Positions 8,333 through 17,596 of a stretch of 64,000 nucleotides of DNA are shown here, one piece after another. Each line of letters begins with the position of its first letter. The first letter of the stretch is position 1. The notes under the pieces are model-generated. The model ran no database searches and was not told the origin of the DNA. It saw only the letters and a list, made by a program, of their open reading frames with translations. This DNA is from Gelidibacter japonicus (GTDB lineage Bacteria > Bacteroidota > Bacteroidia > Flavobacteriales > Flavobacteriaceae). The DNA lies in the NCBI RefSeq assembly GCF_010725055.1, contig NZ_BJKB01000014.1, forward strand, positions 58,319 to 122,318. The letters are read 5' to 3'. The position numbers were made by a program, and so were the translations under genes.

Positions 8333-10261
8333 TTAAAAATGCCATCTTACAAAGGCTTCCATTGCAGCGTAGTGGGCTAAGCCCAGTTGATCATATAGAT
8401 CAGCGGTTTCTTTATTTCTATCTTCAGCCCGTTGCCAAAACTCTCTTGAATCTGATCCTTGGAATACCACGCCATCCTTTTGTGATTGGTGTTTAAAAAT
8501 CCCGTGACGTTTTTCCAATACCTGATCTGGACTCATTGGTACAGCCATTTCAATTTCGTCGATTCCCCATTCTTGCCATGCGCCTCTGTAGAGCCATACC
8601 CAGCAATCTTTCATAAATGGTTTCTCTTTCAATCGTCTAACGGCTTCAAATACGGCATCCAAACAGACTTTATGGGTTCCGTGGGGATCTGCCAAATCTC
8701 CTGCAGCATAAATTTGATGCGGTTTTATTTTCTCAATGAGATCCACAGTCATTTGAATATCTTCTTCTCCTAAAGGATGTTTGTCAATGGTTCCTGTTTC
8801 ATAGAACGGCATTTCCATAAAATGGATCTGGTTATCGGACAGTCCAACGAAATGACTTGTCGCTCTTGCCTCTCCTTTTCTGATTAATCCTTTGATATAA
8901 CGTGCCTCTGGAATGTCAATCTCACTCGGTTTTTTATTCAGAAGGGATTTCACCACCTTTTTATATATCTTTTCGGTGGCTTCGCTTTTAATCTCAAATC
9001 TCTCGTTATAATCAATCACAAAGTTTGCGAAACGCAAGGCTTCCTCATCTGCCACCGCAATGTTGCCCGACGTTTGATAAGCCACGTGGACATCGTGTCC
9101 TTGCTCATGTAACCTTTTAAAAGTACCTCCCATACTGATAATGTCATCATCAGGATGCGGGCTAAAAATCAAAACACGTTTCTTTCCTGGCACAGCACGC
9201 TCCGGTCTATGGGAATCATCTGCATTTGGCTTCCCTCCTGGCCACCCAGTAATAGTATGTTGTAATTTGTTGAAAATCTTAATATTAATATCGTAAGCCT
9301 GACCGAATTCTGCCAAGAGGTCACTCATCCCGTTCTCTATATAATCGGCATCGGTAAGCATTAAAATAGGTTTCTTGAGATGCATTGCCAGTCCTAAAAC
9401 AGCTTTTCTGATAAGACGATCTGTCCAAGTCACTTTTTCAACCAACCATGGTGCACTGATACGGGTAAGCTTTGATGCCGCTTCTTTATCAAGTACAAAG
9501 GTGACGTTATTATGCTCTTGTAGAAAAGAAGCAGGCACTTGATTGGTCACCTGTCCTTCTGCTGCTGTTTTTATAATGGCTGCTTTACTCTCGCCCCAAG
9601 CCAAAAGGATGACTCGTTTGGCCTCCATAATTTTTTTTACTCCCAAGGTAATCGCAGTTCTTGGAGTATTGGACAACCCTGCAAAATCCTTACTTGCCGC
9701 AACCCTGGTAATGTGGTCCAAGGCCACTAACCTCGTTTTGGAGTTCTGTAAAGATCCCGATTCGTTGAATCCAATATGACCATTGCCACCAATCCCCAAA
9801 ATTTGGAGATCAATACCACCAAGTGCTTCGATTTTCTTTTCGTAATCACTGCAATAACTGGCTATTTTATCCTTAGGAAGGGTCCCATCCGGGATATAGC
9901 AGTTTTCAGGAAGTATGTCAACATGATCAAACAACATTTTCTTCATAAAACGGACATAGCTATTTACGGCATCCGGTTCCATTGGATAATATTCATCCAA
10001 GTTGAAAGTCACGACATTTTTAAAACTCAAGCCTTTTTCCTTGTGCAGACGCACTAATTCAGCATATAATCCTTTTGGTGACGAACCTGTAGCCAACCCT
10101 AAAATACAGGGCTGTTTCTGGGATTGTTTTACCTTAATAAGATCTGCTATTTCCTTTGCAACGGCTTTAGAGGCCACTTGAGAATCCTCAAACATAACCG
10201 TATTGATATTTTCGAATCTTTTTTCGAAATCTGTTGCTTTATCGATTGTGCTTTTTAACAT
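8333..10261 (-). CDS. nagB: Glucosamine-6-phosphate deaminase fused to a LmbE/PIG-L-like domain
   Basis: A 642-residue two-domain protein. Residues 1 to about 270 are a NagB deaminase (GLATGSSPKGLY near 54, the catalytic Asp in FNLDEYYPM near 89, GIGGNGHIGFNESG near 157), which converts glucosamine-6-P to fructose-6-P and ammonia. From about 365 a LmbE/PIG-L deacetylase-like fold begins, with the zinc-binding HPDDD motif in VLIFSPHPDDDIISMGG. The distal metal-site His may be in DPHGTHKV near 555. This long architecture occurs in Bacteroidota. The second domain might remove an acetyl group before deamination, which is inference. It follows the oxidoreductase gene by 12 bp. Confidence 0.92.
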   Translation of the reverse strand: MLKSTIDKATDFEKRFENINTVMFEDSQVASKAVAKEIADLIKVKQSQKQPCILGLATGSSPKGLYAELVRLHKEKGLSFKNVVTFNLDEYYPMEPDAVNSYVRFMKKMLFDHVDILPENCYIPDGTLPKDKIASYCSDYEKKIEALGGIDLQILGIGGNGHIGFNESGSLQNSKTRLVALDHITRVAASKDFAGLSNTPRTAITLGVKKIMEAKRVILLAWGESKAAIIKTAAEGQVTNQVPASFLQEHNNVTFVLDKEAASKLTRISAPWLVEKVTWTDRLIRKAVLGLAMHLKKPILMLTDADYIENGMSDLLAEFGQAYDINIKIFNKLQHTITGWPGGKPNADDSHRPERAVPGKKRVLIFSPHPDDDIISMGGTFKRLHEQGHDVHVAYQTSGNIAVADEEALRFANFVIDYNERFEIKSEATEKIYKKVVKSLLNKKPSEIDIPEARYIKGLIRKGEARATSHFVGLSDNQIHFMEMPFYETGTIDKHPLGEEDIQMTVDLIEKIKPHQIYAAGDLADPHGTHKVCLDAVFEAVRRLKEKPFMKDCWVWLYRGAWQEWGIDEIEMAVPMSPDQVLEKRHGIFKHQSQKDGVVFQGSDSREFWQRAEDRNKETADLYDQLGLAHYAAMEAFVRWHF

Positions 10262-10273
10262 ATCCTGACTAAT

Positions 10274-11272
10274 TTAATTTTTTATGACTTCAGTTTTATT
10301 TTCTAATATTTGATCCATGATCCAAGCGGTATGCATTGCTGACCTACCCACAGATGGATGTAAGGTTGTACCTGACAAATGAGCCTTTATATTCTGAACA
10401 TGATACCATTGCACGTGTTCAGGGTTTTTGATAGTCAGACTTTTCGTTTCCTCATCACGTTCCAAAATGATAGGGACCTCCCCAAATACTGAAAAGGTGA
10501 TATTGCCCTCATTACCGTATATTTTAACGACATCTTCACGCTGGTCAGCTCCAAAATTCCAGCTCCCGAAACCAGTGACTCCCGAGTTATGTGTCCATTG
10601 TCCTTTGACCAGATCCTTCGCCGTATAGAGTCCAAGTCTATTTTCAGCCTTTCCTTTTGCTGATTTGACAGGTCCCAACAGATACACAAATAAATCCAAT
10701 CCATGTGATGCCAAGTCATCAAAATAACCACCTGGAGCAATGTCGGCATCGGTGCGCCAATTGTATGACTTTGACTTATCCATATCATTGGTTGGTTTGG
10801 TAAAATGCCAATGAATATGTCTAATGGTGCCAATCTGACTTTGATCAATCCACTCCTTGATCTTTACAAAACGCGGCAATGATCTTCTATAGTAGGCTAC
10901 AAACAATGGCAGTTTTCTATCTTCAAAAACTGTATTGATTCTTAAACAGGCCTCATAGCTTGGTGCCATAGGCTTTTCAATACAACATATCTTACCCGCC
11001 TCGGCCACTTTCAAAGCATAGTATTCATGCGAATCTGGTGGGGTAGCAATATAAATGGCATCAATTTCTGGGTGATTGATAAGCGCATCAGCATCATCAT
11101 AAAAGAAAGAAATTTTATGCCTTTTGGCATAATCTTCGGCTTTAGCAAGGTCTCTTCGCATGACTGCAAAAAGTTCAAAACCCTCTGTTTTGTAATAAGC
11201 AGGCGCACTTTTCAGCTCGGTCACGCTTCCACAACCAATCATGCCCCATTTATATGTTTTATTCGCCTTCAT
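10274..11272 (-). CDS. Gfo/Idh/MocA-family oxidoreductase
   Basis: A 332-residue NAD(P)-dependent sugar oxidoreductase. The Rossmann motif WGMIGCGSVTE is at residues 9-19, the family's EKP motif is in CCIEKPMAPS near 97, and the C-terminal alpha/beta domain contains PGGYFDDLASHGLDL near 182 with the usual catalytic-region Asp and His. It sits between the MFS symporter and nagB in one operon (33 and 12 bp gaps), so it probably oxidises or epimerises the imported sugar. The exact substrate cannot be read from sequence. Confidence 0.87.
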   Translation of the reverse strand: MKANKTYKWGMIGCGSVTELKSAPAYYKTEGFELFAVMRRDLAKAEDYAKRHKISFFYDDADALINHPEIDAIYIATPPDSHEYYALKVAEAGKICCIEKPMAPSYEACLRINTVFEDRKLPLFVAYYRRSLPRFVKIKEWIDQSQIGTIRHIHWHFTKPTNDMDKSKSYNWRTDADIAPGGYFDDLASHGLDLFVYLLGPVKSAKGKAENRLGLYTAKDLVKGQWTHNSGVTGFGSWNFGADQREDVVKIYGNEGNITFSVFGEVPIILERDEETKSLTIKNPEHVQWYHVQNIKAHLSGTTLHPSVGRSAMHTAWIMDQILENKTEVIKN

Positions 11273-11305
11273 TTCTAAAATTTCAACCGCCTATTTTCAC
11301 TATTC

Positions 11306-12622
11306 CTATTTTTTCCAACTTTTAATTTTATGCCCCCAAACTGCAAAAAACAAAACGATGAGATAGCAAGGAATCAATATCCAGTAGCTACTTGTTGATG
11401 CCGTTGATAACTCACTAACATCTTGAACACCGTTAGCCATCATCTCATGTTTACCGGAATCAACCAAACGACCATATAACGGCGGAATGATGGCTCCACC
11501 CGAAATGGCCATAATCAATAATGCAGAGGCCGTTTTGGTATGTTTTCCTAGGCCATCTAGAGTCAACGGCCAAATAGCTGGCCACACCAATGCGTTTGCG
11601 ATACCTAATGCTGCAACAAATAAAACCGACGTGAATCCGGAGGTTGACAAAATACAGAGACTGAAGATAATTCCTAAAACAGCACTGATAATCAAAGCTG
11701 TTTTTTGTTTAATATATTTCGGAATCAAAATCACGCCCAAAGCATAGGTCCCTACCATAGCCATTAGGGTGTAGGTTGTAAACCATTTAGCTTCATCAGC
11801 TGAGATACCAAGTGAAATACCATAGGCAATAATCGTATCACCAGCAATCACTTCGGCGCCCACATAAACAAATAGCGCTATAACGCCCAACCATAAATGT
11901 GGATATTGAAATATGGTTTTACTAGTCTTTTTCACTCCGTCAACTTCTACTACTTCCTCCTCAGCTGCTTCAACATGTGGTAAATTTGCCTTTCTAATAA
12001 AAAAAGCAAAGATGAACAAGATGGCAGCCATCACAATATAAGGCGTATGCACACTATCGGCCATCGCATCTAACAATACATTCTTCTCGTCGTCAGAAAC
12101 AGTCCCCAGTTTTTCATTGACCTCATCAATACCTGATAATAACAAGGCCCCAAAAATCACAGATCCAAGTGCTCCAGCTACCTTGTTCGCAATTCCCATC
12201 ATGGCCATCCGCTTGGCACCACTCTCGATGGGTCCCAAAATAGTAATGTAAGGATTTGCGGCAGTTTGACAGATAGTCATCCCGATTCCTTGTATAAAAA
12301 TAGCGAGTAAAAACACCCAATAGGTACGTGCATCAGCTGCGGGAATGAATACCAAGGCTCCAACGGCCATAACGGCCAACCCCAAGGATATGCCGTTGCG
12401 ATATCCAATCTTATTAATGACATAAGAGGCAGGCAATGCCATGACCACAAACGAGATATAGGATGCCGTAGCCACAAAATAAGATTGCGCTTCAGTGAGT
12501 TCGTTAAGCGTCTTCATGAACGGAATGAGCGCCCCATTGATCCAGGTTACAAATCCAAAAATAGCGAAGAGCCCACCAATTATTAGTATAGGGACGAGGT
12601 TGTTTTTTTGTGTAGTATTCAT
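11306..12622 (-). CDS. MFS sugar/proton symporter of the fucose-glucose-galactose (FHS) type
   Basis: A 438-residue inner-membrane permease with about 12 hydrophobic segments. The opening pattern (LIIGGLFAIFGFVTWINGALIPF) and the LVWPAIWPLTLDGLGKHTKTASALLIMAISGGAIIPP region near 345-380 are typical of the FucP/NagP/GluP branch of the major facilitator superfamily. In this operon, next to nagB and a hexosamine-kinase-like gene, N-acetylglucosamine or another hexosamine is the likely cargo. Fucose or glucose cannot be excluded. Confidence 0.88.
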   Translation of the reverse strand: MNTTQKNNLVPILIIGGLFAIFGFVTWINGALIPFMKTLNELTEAQSYFVATASYISFVVMALPASYVINKIGYRNGISLGLAVMAVGALVFIPAADARTYWVFLLAIFIQGIGMTICQTAANPYITILGPIESGAKRMAMMGIANKVAGALGSVIFGALLLSGIDEVNEKLGTVSDDEKNVLLDAMADSVHTPYIVMAAILFIFAFFIRKANLPHVEAAEEEVVEVDGVKKTSKTIFQYPHLWLGVIALFVYVGAEVIAGDTIIAYGISLGISADEAKWFTTYTLMAMVGTYALGVILIPKYIKQKTALIISAVLGIIFSLCILSTSGFTSVLFVAALGIANALVWPAIWPLTLDGLGKHTKTASALLIMAISGGAIIPPLYGRLVDSGKHEMMANGVQDVSELSTASTSSYWILIPCYLIVLFFAVWGHKIKSWKK

Positions 12623-12734
12623 AAAGACAAGTTATCAGTTAGCGACTTATTGGTTATTGTTAATTGGTTGTTATAACATGTATTGAATTCTTTCAAAATT
12701 TATGTGTTTGGAATTGATGCATACACCTTAATTT

Positions 12735-13799
12735 TTAAACACTTAGTTTTTCTGAGAGACTTTGTAATAATTTAAATTGATTTTTTGCGCGATCTAAATT
12801 ATGGTCGTCATATTTAGTTTTGAAATAGATATCACCATTCAGATAGTCTGTCAAAAAACGCAATCCAATAATAAATATCATGGTTTTGGCTCCTAAGGGC
12901 AGATATTTTAATTCGATTGGCGTAAGAGAATCTCCCATTTCCTTCAAAAATCCTTTGGTATAGGCATTATAATAATCGACATTAAACTCTACGAGGTCCA
13001 GATTGGCTTCATCTTCTGCAGCGGTATTGCAAATGGTACGAATGGCATCTCCAAAATCATAATGCACAATTCCAGGCATTACGGTATCCAGATCTATCAA
13101 ACAAAGACCCTTGTCACGCTTATTAAATAACACATTGGATATTTTGGTGTCATTGTGGGTAACACGCAATTTGATGTCGCCGGATTCTTTTAAATGTTGA
13201 AGAATATGCATTTCTTCTTTGGCATTTCCCACAAGTTCTATCTGAGCCTTTGCTTTTTCAAGTCGCTCTTGGGATGCTTTTCGTTTGGCTTCTTCAAATT
13301 CCCAATATCTGAAAGACATGTCATGGAATTTCGGGATGACCTCAGTTAATTTAGATGCATCAAAATCGTTAGTCAAAGTCAAAAACTGACCCAACAATCG
13401 GCCACCTTCATGAGCAATGGTTTCACTAGTGACACTTAAATGAGTGACACTTTTATCAATAAAATGCATGAGGTTCCAATAATTGCCTTCGTCACCCCTA
13501 TAGTAAGAGTCTCCTGATTTTGTCATATAAAACCTCAGAATGCGTCTTTTTTGTTTTTTGGGAGACAAATGGCCGAGTTTATCCTTAATATGGTTACTGA
13601 TCAGCATTTTATTCTCAATAAGCCCAGGCACATCTTTAAACACCCCATGATTGATCCGTTGTAAAACAAAATGTGGCTTCTCTTTCGCCTTTATCAAATA
13701 GGTATCATTGATATGACCAGAAGCCAGTTCCTTATAGGAGTCAAATTCGGCGCCGTGCTCAAACTGTCCAAAAATATATTTTAGTTTTTCTGATATCAT
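12735..13799 (-). CDS. Phosphotransferase-family sugar kinase, N-acetylhexosamine 1-kinase-like
   Basis: A 354-residue protein of the APH/choline-kinase fold, close to the roughly 360 residues of NahK. Visible are an N-terminal lobe (GHINDTYLIKAKEKPHFVLQRINHGVF, residues 28-54), the catalytic loop VTHNDTKISNVLF near 214 (Asp and Asn), and the metal-binding LIDLDTVMPGIVHYDFGD near 233. It ends 1 bp before the nucleotidyltransferase gene upstream begins its stop, so the two are tightly coupled. A 1-kinase followed by a nucleotidyltransferase fits salvage of a free hexosamine to a UDP-sugar. Substrate is inferred. Homologues are sometimes labelled mucin desulfatase. Confidence 0.8.
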   Translation of the reverse strand: MISEKLKYIFGQFEHGAEFDSYKELASGHINDTYLIKAKEKPHFVLQRINHGVFKDVPGLIENKMLISNHIKDKLGHLSPKKQKRRILRFYMTKSGDSYYRGDEGNYWNLMHFIDKSVTHLSVTSETIAHEGGRLLGQFLTLTNDFDASKLTEVIPKFHDMSFRYWEFEEAKRKASQERLEKAKAQIELVGNAKEEMHILQHLKESGDIKLRVTHNDTKISNVLFNKRDKGLCLIDLDTVMPGIVHYDFGDAIRTICNTAAEDEANLDLVEFNVDYYNAYTKGFLKEMGDSLTPIELKYLPLGAKTMIFIIGLRFLTDYLNGDIYFKTKYDDHNLDRAKNQFKLLQSLSEKLSV

Positions 13800-13800
13800 T

Positions 13801-14712
13801 TTACCATAATTTTGTGGGATAGACGCCTTGCTCCTTTAGTCTACCAATAGCCGCCTGAACGATTTCCTTGTCTTCCTTATACGTCACACCAAACCATTGG
13901 GCATTAGATTTCAATACTTTGACACTTGCCTTTTCTGACCTTAGAATCTCATTGATCACGTATGGAATAAAAAACTCTGCCTTCGGATTATTCTTATTGA
14001 CCTCTAAAAACGCGTCAAACAATTCTCCACCAAACTCGAAGCATCTCGGTGTAAAGCCCCAAAAATTCATAGATACAATAGTGTCCCCATCAATAGGAAT
14101 AAATTTGCCGTTGGCGTCCTTGCGCATAAGTTCACCATCAATCTTTTCAATATGTGTACGTTCAGTTACATCTTTTAGATAGCCTTTTTTATCAACTTCA
14201 CACTCTCCTCTTGCGACATAACCATGATCTGAAACCGTATTTTTGAGCAAATAAGCCATCATGCTAAAATCATAGGAATCTTTATCTGTTTCAGACAAGA
14301 ATTTGGCCATGGTCATGAATGCTTCCCTTCCATAAAAATCATCAGCGTTAATGATGGCGAAGTTTTCTTGTACGGCATCTTTTGCCATTAACAAGGCATG
14401 CCCCGTACCCCAAGGTTTTGTTCTTTTAGGATCAATATATTTTTTTGGAACGCTATCAAATTCTTGAAACACATAATCAACCTCAGCTTTTCCTTTTAAT
14501 TTTTTACTAAAAATCTCTTTAAACTCCTTCTCAAAACTCTTCCGAATAATAAAAACAAATTTCCCAAATCCTGCTTGAAGAGCATCATAGAGTGAAAAAT
14601 CAATGATGGTATCCCCTTCAGGAGTAAAAGAATCCATTTGTTTTAAACCGCCATATCTACTTCCCATCCCAGCTGCTAAAATGACCAACGTTGGTTTATT
14701 TGTTTCTACCAT
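13801..14712 (-). CDS. Sugar-1-phosphate nucleotidyltransferase
   Basis: A 303-residue NTP-transferase. The nucleotide-binding signature LAAGMGSRYGGLKQMDSF is at residues 12-29, followed by GDTIIDFSLYDAL, KPWGTGHALLMAK near 99-111 and the metal site INADDFYG near 121. It is the first gene of the minus-strand salvage operon and lies immediately before the kinase. The pair would convert a sugar via sugar-1-P to a nucleotide sugar, probably UDP-linked. It faces the lacI gene across a 149-bp divergent promoter region. Confidence 0.83.
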   Translation of the reverse strand: MVETNKPTLVILAAGMGSRYGGLKQMDSFTPEGDTIIDFSLYDALQAGFGKFVFIIRKSFEKEFKEIFSKKLKGKAEVDYVFQEFDSVPKKYIDPKRTKPWGTGHALLMAKDAVQENFAIINADDFYGREAFMTMAKFLSETDKDSYDFSMMAYLLKNTVSDHGYVARGECEVDKKGYLKDVTERTHIEKIDGELMRKDANGKFIPIDGDTIVSMNFWGFTPRCFEFGGELFDAFLEVNKNNPKAEFFIPYVINEILRSEKASVKVLKSNAQWFGVTYKEDKEIVQAAIGRLKEQGVYPTKLW

Positions 14713-14830
14713 GACTTTTATTTCAACTTGTAATTAACCTCAAACGATTGAGATTGATTTAAAAATTAGTATAATTTTGAATTGCAATAGAATTTTTCAT
14801 AAATTGTGCTCGAACACAGTTATGCGAATA

Positions 14831-14847
14831 TACACATCTCTTGTGTA
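14831..14847. promoter_or_regulatory. Palindromic operator candidate between lacI and the salvage operon
   Basis: The arms TACACA and TGTGTA enclose five bases (TCTCT). The site is 15 bp before the lacI start, in the shared divergent promoter region. Position and symmetry fit a LacI-family operator; binding is inferred. Confidence 0.4.
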
Positions 14848-14861
14848 CTATACAAATGTGA

Positions 14862-15902
14862 ATGATGAAAAAATATACCATAAAAGATATTGCCCAATTA
14901 GCTGGAGTTTCAAAAGGAACTATTGATAGGGTTATCCATAACCGAGGTAACGTGGCAAAAGATGTCGAGGACAAGGTAAAACGGCTGCTTGAAGACATAG
15001 ATTACCAGCCCAACCTCATCGCGAGAAATTTAAAAAACAATCGGATATATCAAATAGGCGCCTTATTGCCCGATCCAAAAAAGGACGCCTATTGGGAAGT
15101 GTGCTCCGATGGGATTCAACAAGCCCTTTCCGAATTCAGTGCTTTTGACATTAGGATGAATACTTTTCTATTTGATCCCACAGATACAAAGTCGTTCACC
15201 GCACAACATAAACAGCTTTTAGACTCTGCTCCTGATATTATCTTGATGGTGCCTTTATTTTATAAGGAAGCTAAAAATGTTTTGGAACAGTATAAATCCT
15301 TGAACATCCAAGTTTGCACCTTTAACAATCAGATTGAAGCCTCTACTGCAAACTTTATTGGCCAGGACCTGTATCAAAGTGGTCGAGTGGCCGCAAAACT
15401 AATGCATAGTATTATCGATAAAGGCGATATGGCCATTATCCATATCGATGAAAAATATAAAAATGCAGTGCACATGCAAGAAAAGGAAAAAGGGTTTAAA
15501 AGTTATTACGAAGACCTTAATGGCTTTCATGATGATATTTTAAAGTGTAAGATCAAATACACCGAGACGGAAGATAAACTGCGCGATTTCTTAAAAGACC
15601 ATCCTAATCTGACCGGTATTTTTGTAACCAATTCCAAAGCTTTCCATGTAGCACGATTGCTAGAGTCTGAAAACAAAAACCATATTAAATTAGTAGGTTA
15701 TGACCTATTGGAAGAAAACGTCAATTTTCTAAAAAATGGCGTGATCGATTTTCTGATACATCAAAATCCAAGACAACAAGCCTATCTTGGCCTTAAATTT
15801 TTAATAGAGTATTTGGTGTTTGAAAAAGAAATTCCCGGAAAACATTTGCTGCCAATAGACATTATTAATTCCGAAAATGTCAAACCGTTTTTGAGACCTT
15901 AA
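14862..15902 (+). CDS. LacI-family transcriptional regulator with periplasmic-binding-protein-like domain
   Basis: A 346-residue regulator. The N-terminal helix-turn-helix reads YTIKDIAQLAGVSKGTIDRVIHNRG (residues 5-29), with the hinge NLIARNLKNNRIYQIGALLPD. The remainder is a substrate-binding domain of the D-ribose/ABC sugar-binding type (FIGQDLYQSGRVAAKL near 166, GIFVTNSKAFHVARLL near 250). It is divergent from the sugar-salvage operon, so it probably controls that operon and itself through the palindrome at 14831-14847. Its last 23 bp overlap the convergent gene on the other strand. Confidence 0.9.
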   Translation: MMKKYTIKDIAQLAGVSKGTIDRVIHNRGNVAKDVEDKVKRLLEDIDYQPNLIARNLKNNRIYQIGALLPDPKKDAYWEVCSDGIQQALSEFSAFDIRMNTFLFDPTDTKSFTAQHKQLLDSAPDIILMVPLFYKEAKNVLEQYKSLNIQVCTFNNQIEASTANFIGQDLYQSGRVAAKLMHSIIDKGDMAIIHIDEKYKNAVHMQEKEKGFKSYYEDLNGFHDDILKCKIKYTETEDKLRDFLKDHPNLTGIFVTNSKAFHVARLLESENKNHIKLVGYDLLEENVNFLKNGVIDFLIHQNPRQQAYLGLKFLIEYLVFEKEIPGKHLLPIDIINSENVKPFLRP

Positions 15903-16542
15903 AATCCTCAAGTTTTAATATCCCAAAGGCGGATGCCGTATGGAAGTTGGGCGTTTCGGTTTGCGGATCGACCCAGGTGATCCAAGTTGGCTCAAACCGA
16001 CCATTCTCATGTTGATTGTATTTTGCACGAAAAATTCCTGCTTCAATATGGCCATCATTTCGGATGAGATTGAATCTTTCTAAGGAATCTATTGAAATAG
16101 CTATTTCCACACTAAAAGATGTAGAAGTTATGTGAGATTTTATGGCAATGTCCTTTTTTGGCCAATCCCACAGATAGTCAAACTCCCTATTTGGGCGCGC
16201 CTTAAAATCCTGAACTCTCGCCAACGGATCTATTTCAAGACAGTAATAAGGATCTAATCGATTATCAGACCTTAGAAACAACTCTACACGATCGGAATTG
16301 TCAACACTTTTTTTCGTGCTGTCAGTACGATCAATGTGCAATGAGCTATCAACTACCTTATATGACACGAATAAATTTTTGCCGTCGTGCAAGGCTCTGA
16401 ATTCAATATTTTCTATTGTTTCAGATTGCCATGGTGAAGAAAAGTCCTTTAATGCGACTGCTTTTTCCCATAGGTGATGATTCGCTTTGCCATTGATTTC
16501 CATAAGGTTGGAATCAATCAGGTTAACTTTATATGTTTTCAT
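15880..16542 (-). CDS. Carbohydrate-binding family 9-like protein
   Basis: A 220-residue protein resembling CBM9-like domains as found alone in Bacteroidota: ALHDGKNLFVSYKVVDSSLH near residue 60, DRVELFLRSD near 95, YYCLEIDPLARVQD near 108, and WITWVDPQTETPNFHTASAFGILKL at the end. No signal peptide is visible, so cytoplasmic location is likely unless the start lies elsewhere. It converges on lacI with a 23-bp overlap of coding ends. Its role and ligand are unknown; sugar binding is inferred from the fold. Confidence 0.75.
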   Translation of the reverse strand: MKTYKVNLIDSNLMEINGKANHHLWEKAVALKDFSSPWQSETIENIEFRALHDGKNLFVSYKVVDSSLHIDRTDSTKKSVDNSDRVELFLRSDNRLDPYYCLEIDPLARVQDFKARPNREFDYLWDWPKKDIAIKSHITSTSFSVEIAISIDSLERFNLIRNDGHIEAGIFRAKYNQHENGRFEPTWITWVDPQTETPNFHTASAFGILKLEDFKVSKTV

Positions 16543-16940
16543 AATTTAGAGATCAAATAAATTTGGTTACCAAAATCAATAAATGCCACAAATAAATGCA
16601 TTAAATGACTGTCATCCTAAAAAACAAGCCTTTAATAAAGCTTAATAATGAGCAACACGAACGTCTATTTTTAAAGGAATATAATTATTGTAGGCTAACT
16701 ATTCTCCATTTTGGACGGACCCGCAAAGAACTTGTAACGGAATCACTTAACTGACAGACCACTTCTAAAAGGTAGGTGAACTATCAGGCTATACCATCAC
16801 CAAAAAAATATAGACTCGCCACAAGGATAACGGCATCAATTTAATATCAATAACGATATAATTCAATACATTTGTACCCACTTTCAACGACATGTTTTTG
16901 GAAGTGATCAAGAATCCCATTTCTTTAGTATTTCATTAAT
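16543..16940. other. Divergent intergenic region with a -7 promoter-like motif
   Basis: No gene is seen in this stretch. TACATTTG at 16867-16874 matches the Bacteroidota -7 consensus TAnnTTTG and lies 66 bp before the DUF5698/DUF2179 gene, but no good -33 TTG sits at the right distance, so it is only a weak promoter candidate. Confidence 0.35.
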
Positions 16941-17543
16941 ATGGAACAATTTTTTTATGACAATTTCGGTGTAAGTGAGAACACTCTCAACTACGTGATT
17001 ATTCCGTTACTAATATTTTTGGCAAGGATTGGGGATGTTTCGATTTCTACCATCCGGATCCTTTTTGTGATGAGTGGCAAAAGGAATATAGCTCCTATTT
17101 TAGGTTTCTTTGAGGCCTTGATTTGGTTATTGGCCATCGGTCAGATCATTAGCAATATCGATAATGCCTTATCTTATGTTGCCTATGCCAGTGGCTTCGC
17201 CGCAGGAACTTTTGTGGGAATGTATATAGAGGAAAAACTTGCCATTGGCCGTGTTGTTTTAAGGTTAATCACCAAAGAGCCTGTTCACGAATTACTAACT
17301 TTTTTGAGTGATAATAATTATCGTTATTCCATTTTGGATGCTGAAGGGAAAACCGGGAAAGTCAACGTAGTTTTTTTAGTTTTGAAAAGAGAAAACTTAA
17401 AACATTTGACCGAAGCCATCAATAGATATCATCCAAGTGCCTTCTATACTATAGAGGGGGTGAAAATGGTAAATGAAGCCAATACGATCGATGACAGCCC
17501 GAGACAAATCGGATTTTGGGGCTTACAATTAAAACGGAAATAA
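16941..17543 (+). CDS. DUF5698/DUF2179 (UPF0316-type) membrane protein
   Basis: A 200-residue protein with three predicted membrane segments in residues 18-115 (IIPLLIFLARIGDVSISTIRILFV, GFFEALIWLLAIGQII, YVAYASGFAAGTFVGMYIEEKLAIG). The RIGDVSISTIRILFVMSGKRNIAP pattern is characteristic of UPF0316. A cytoplasmic DUF2179-like tail follows. Its function is unknown in the family. It stands alone, converging on the sulfatase gene. Confidence 0.85.
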   Translation: MEQFFYDNFGVSENTLNYVIIPLLIFLARIGDVSISTIRILFVMSGKRNIAPILGFFEALIWLLAIGQIISNIDNALSYVAYASGFAAGTFVGMYIEEKLAIGRVVLRLITKEPVHELLTFLSDNNYRYSILDAEGKTGKVNVVFLVLKRENLKHLTEAINRYHPSAFYTIEGVKMVNEANTIDDSPRQIGFWGLQLKRK

Positions 17544-17596
17544 CCAGCGGATAAGAGCATTGTTTATTTCTAAGCTGAAAGCGACTTCCAATGAAG

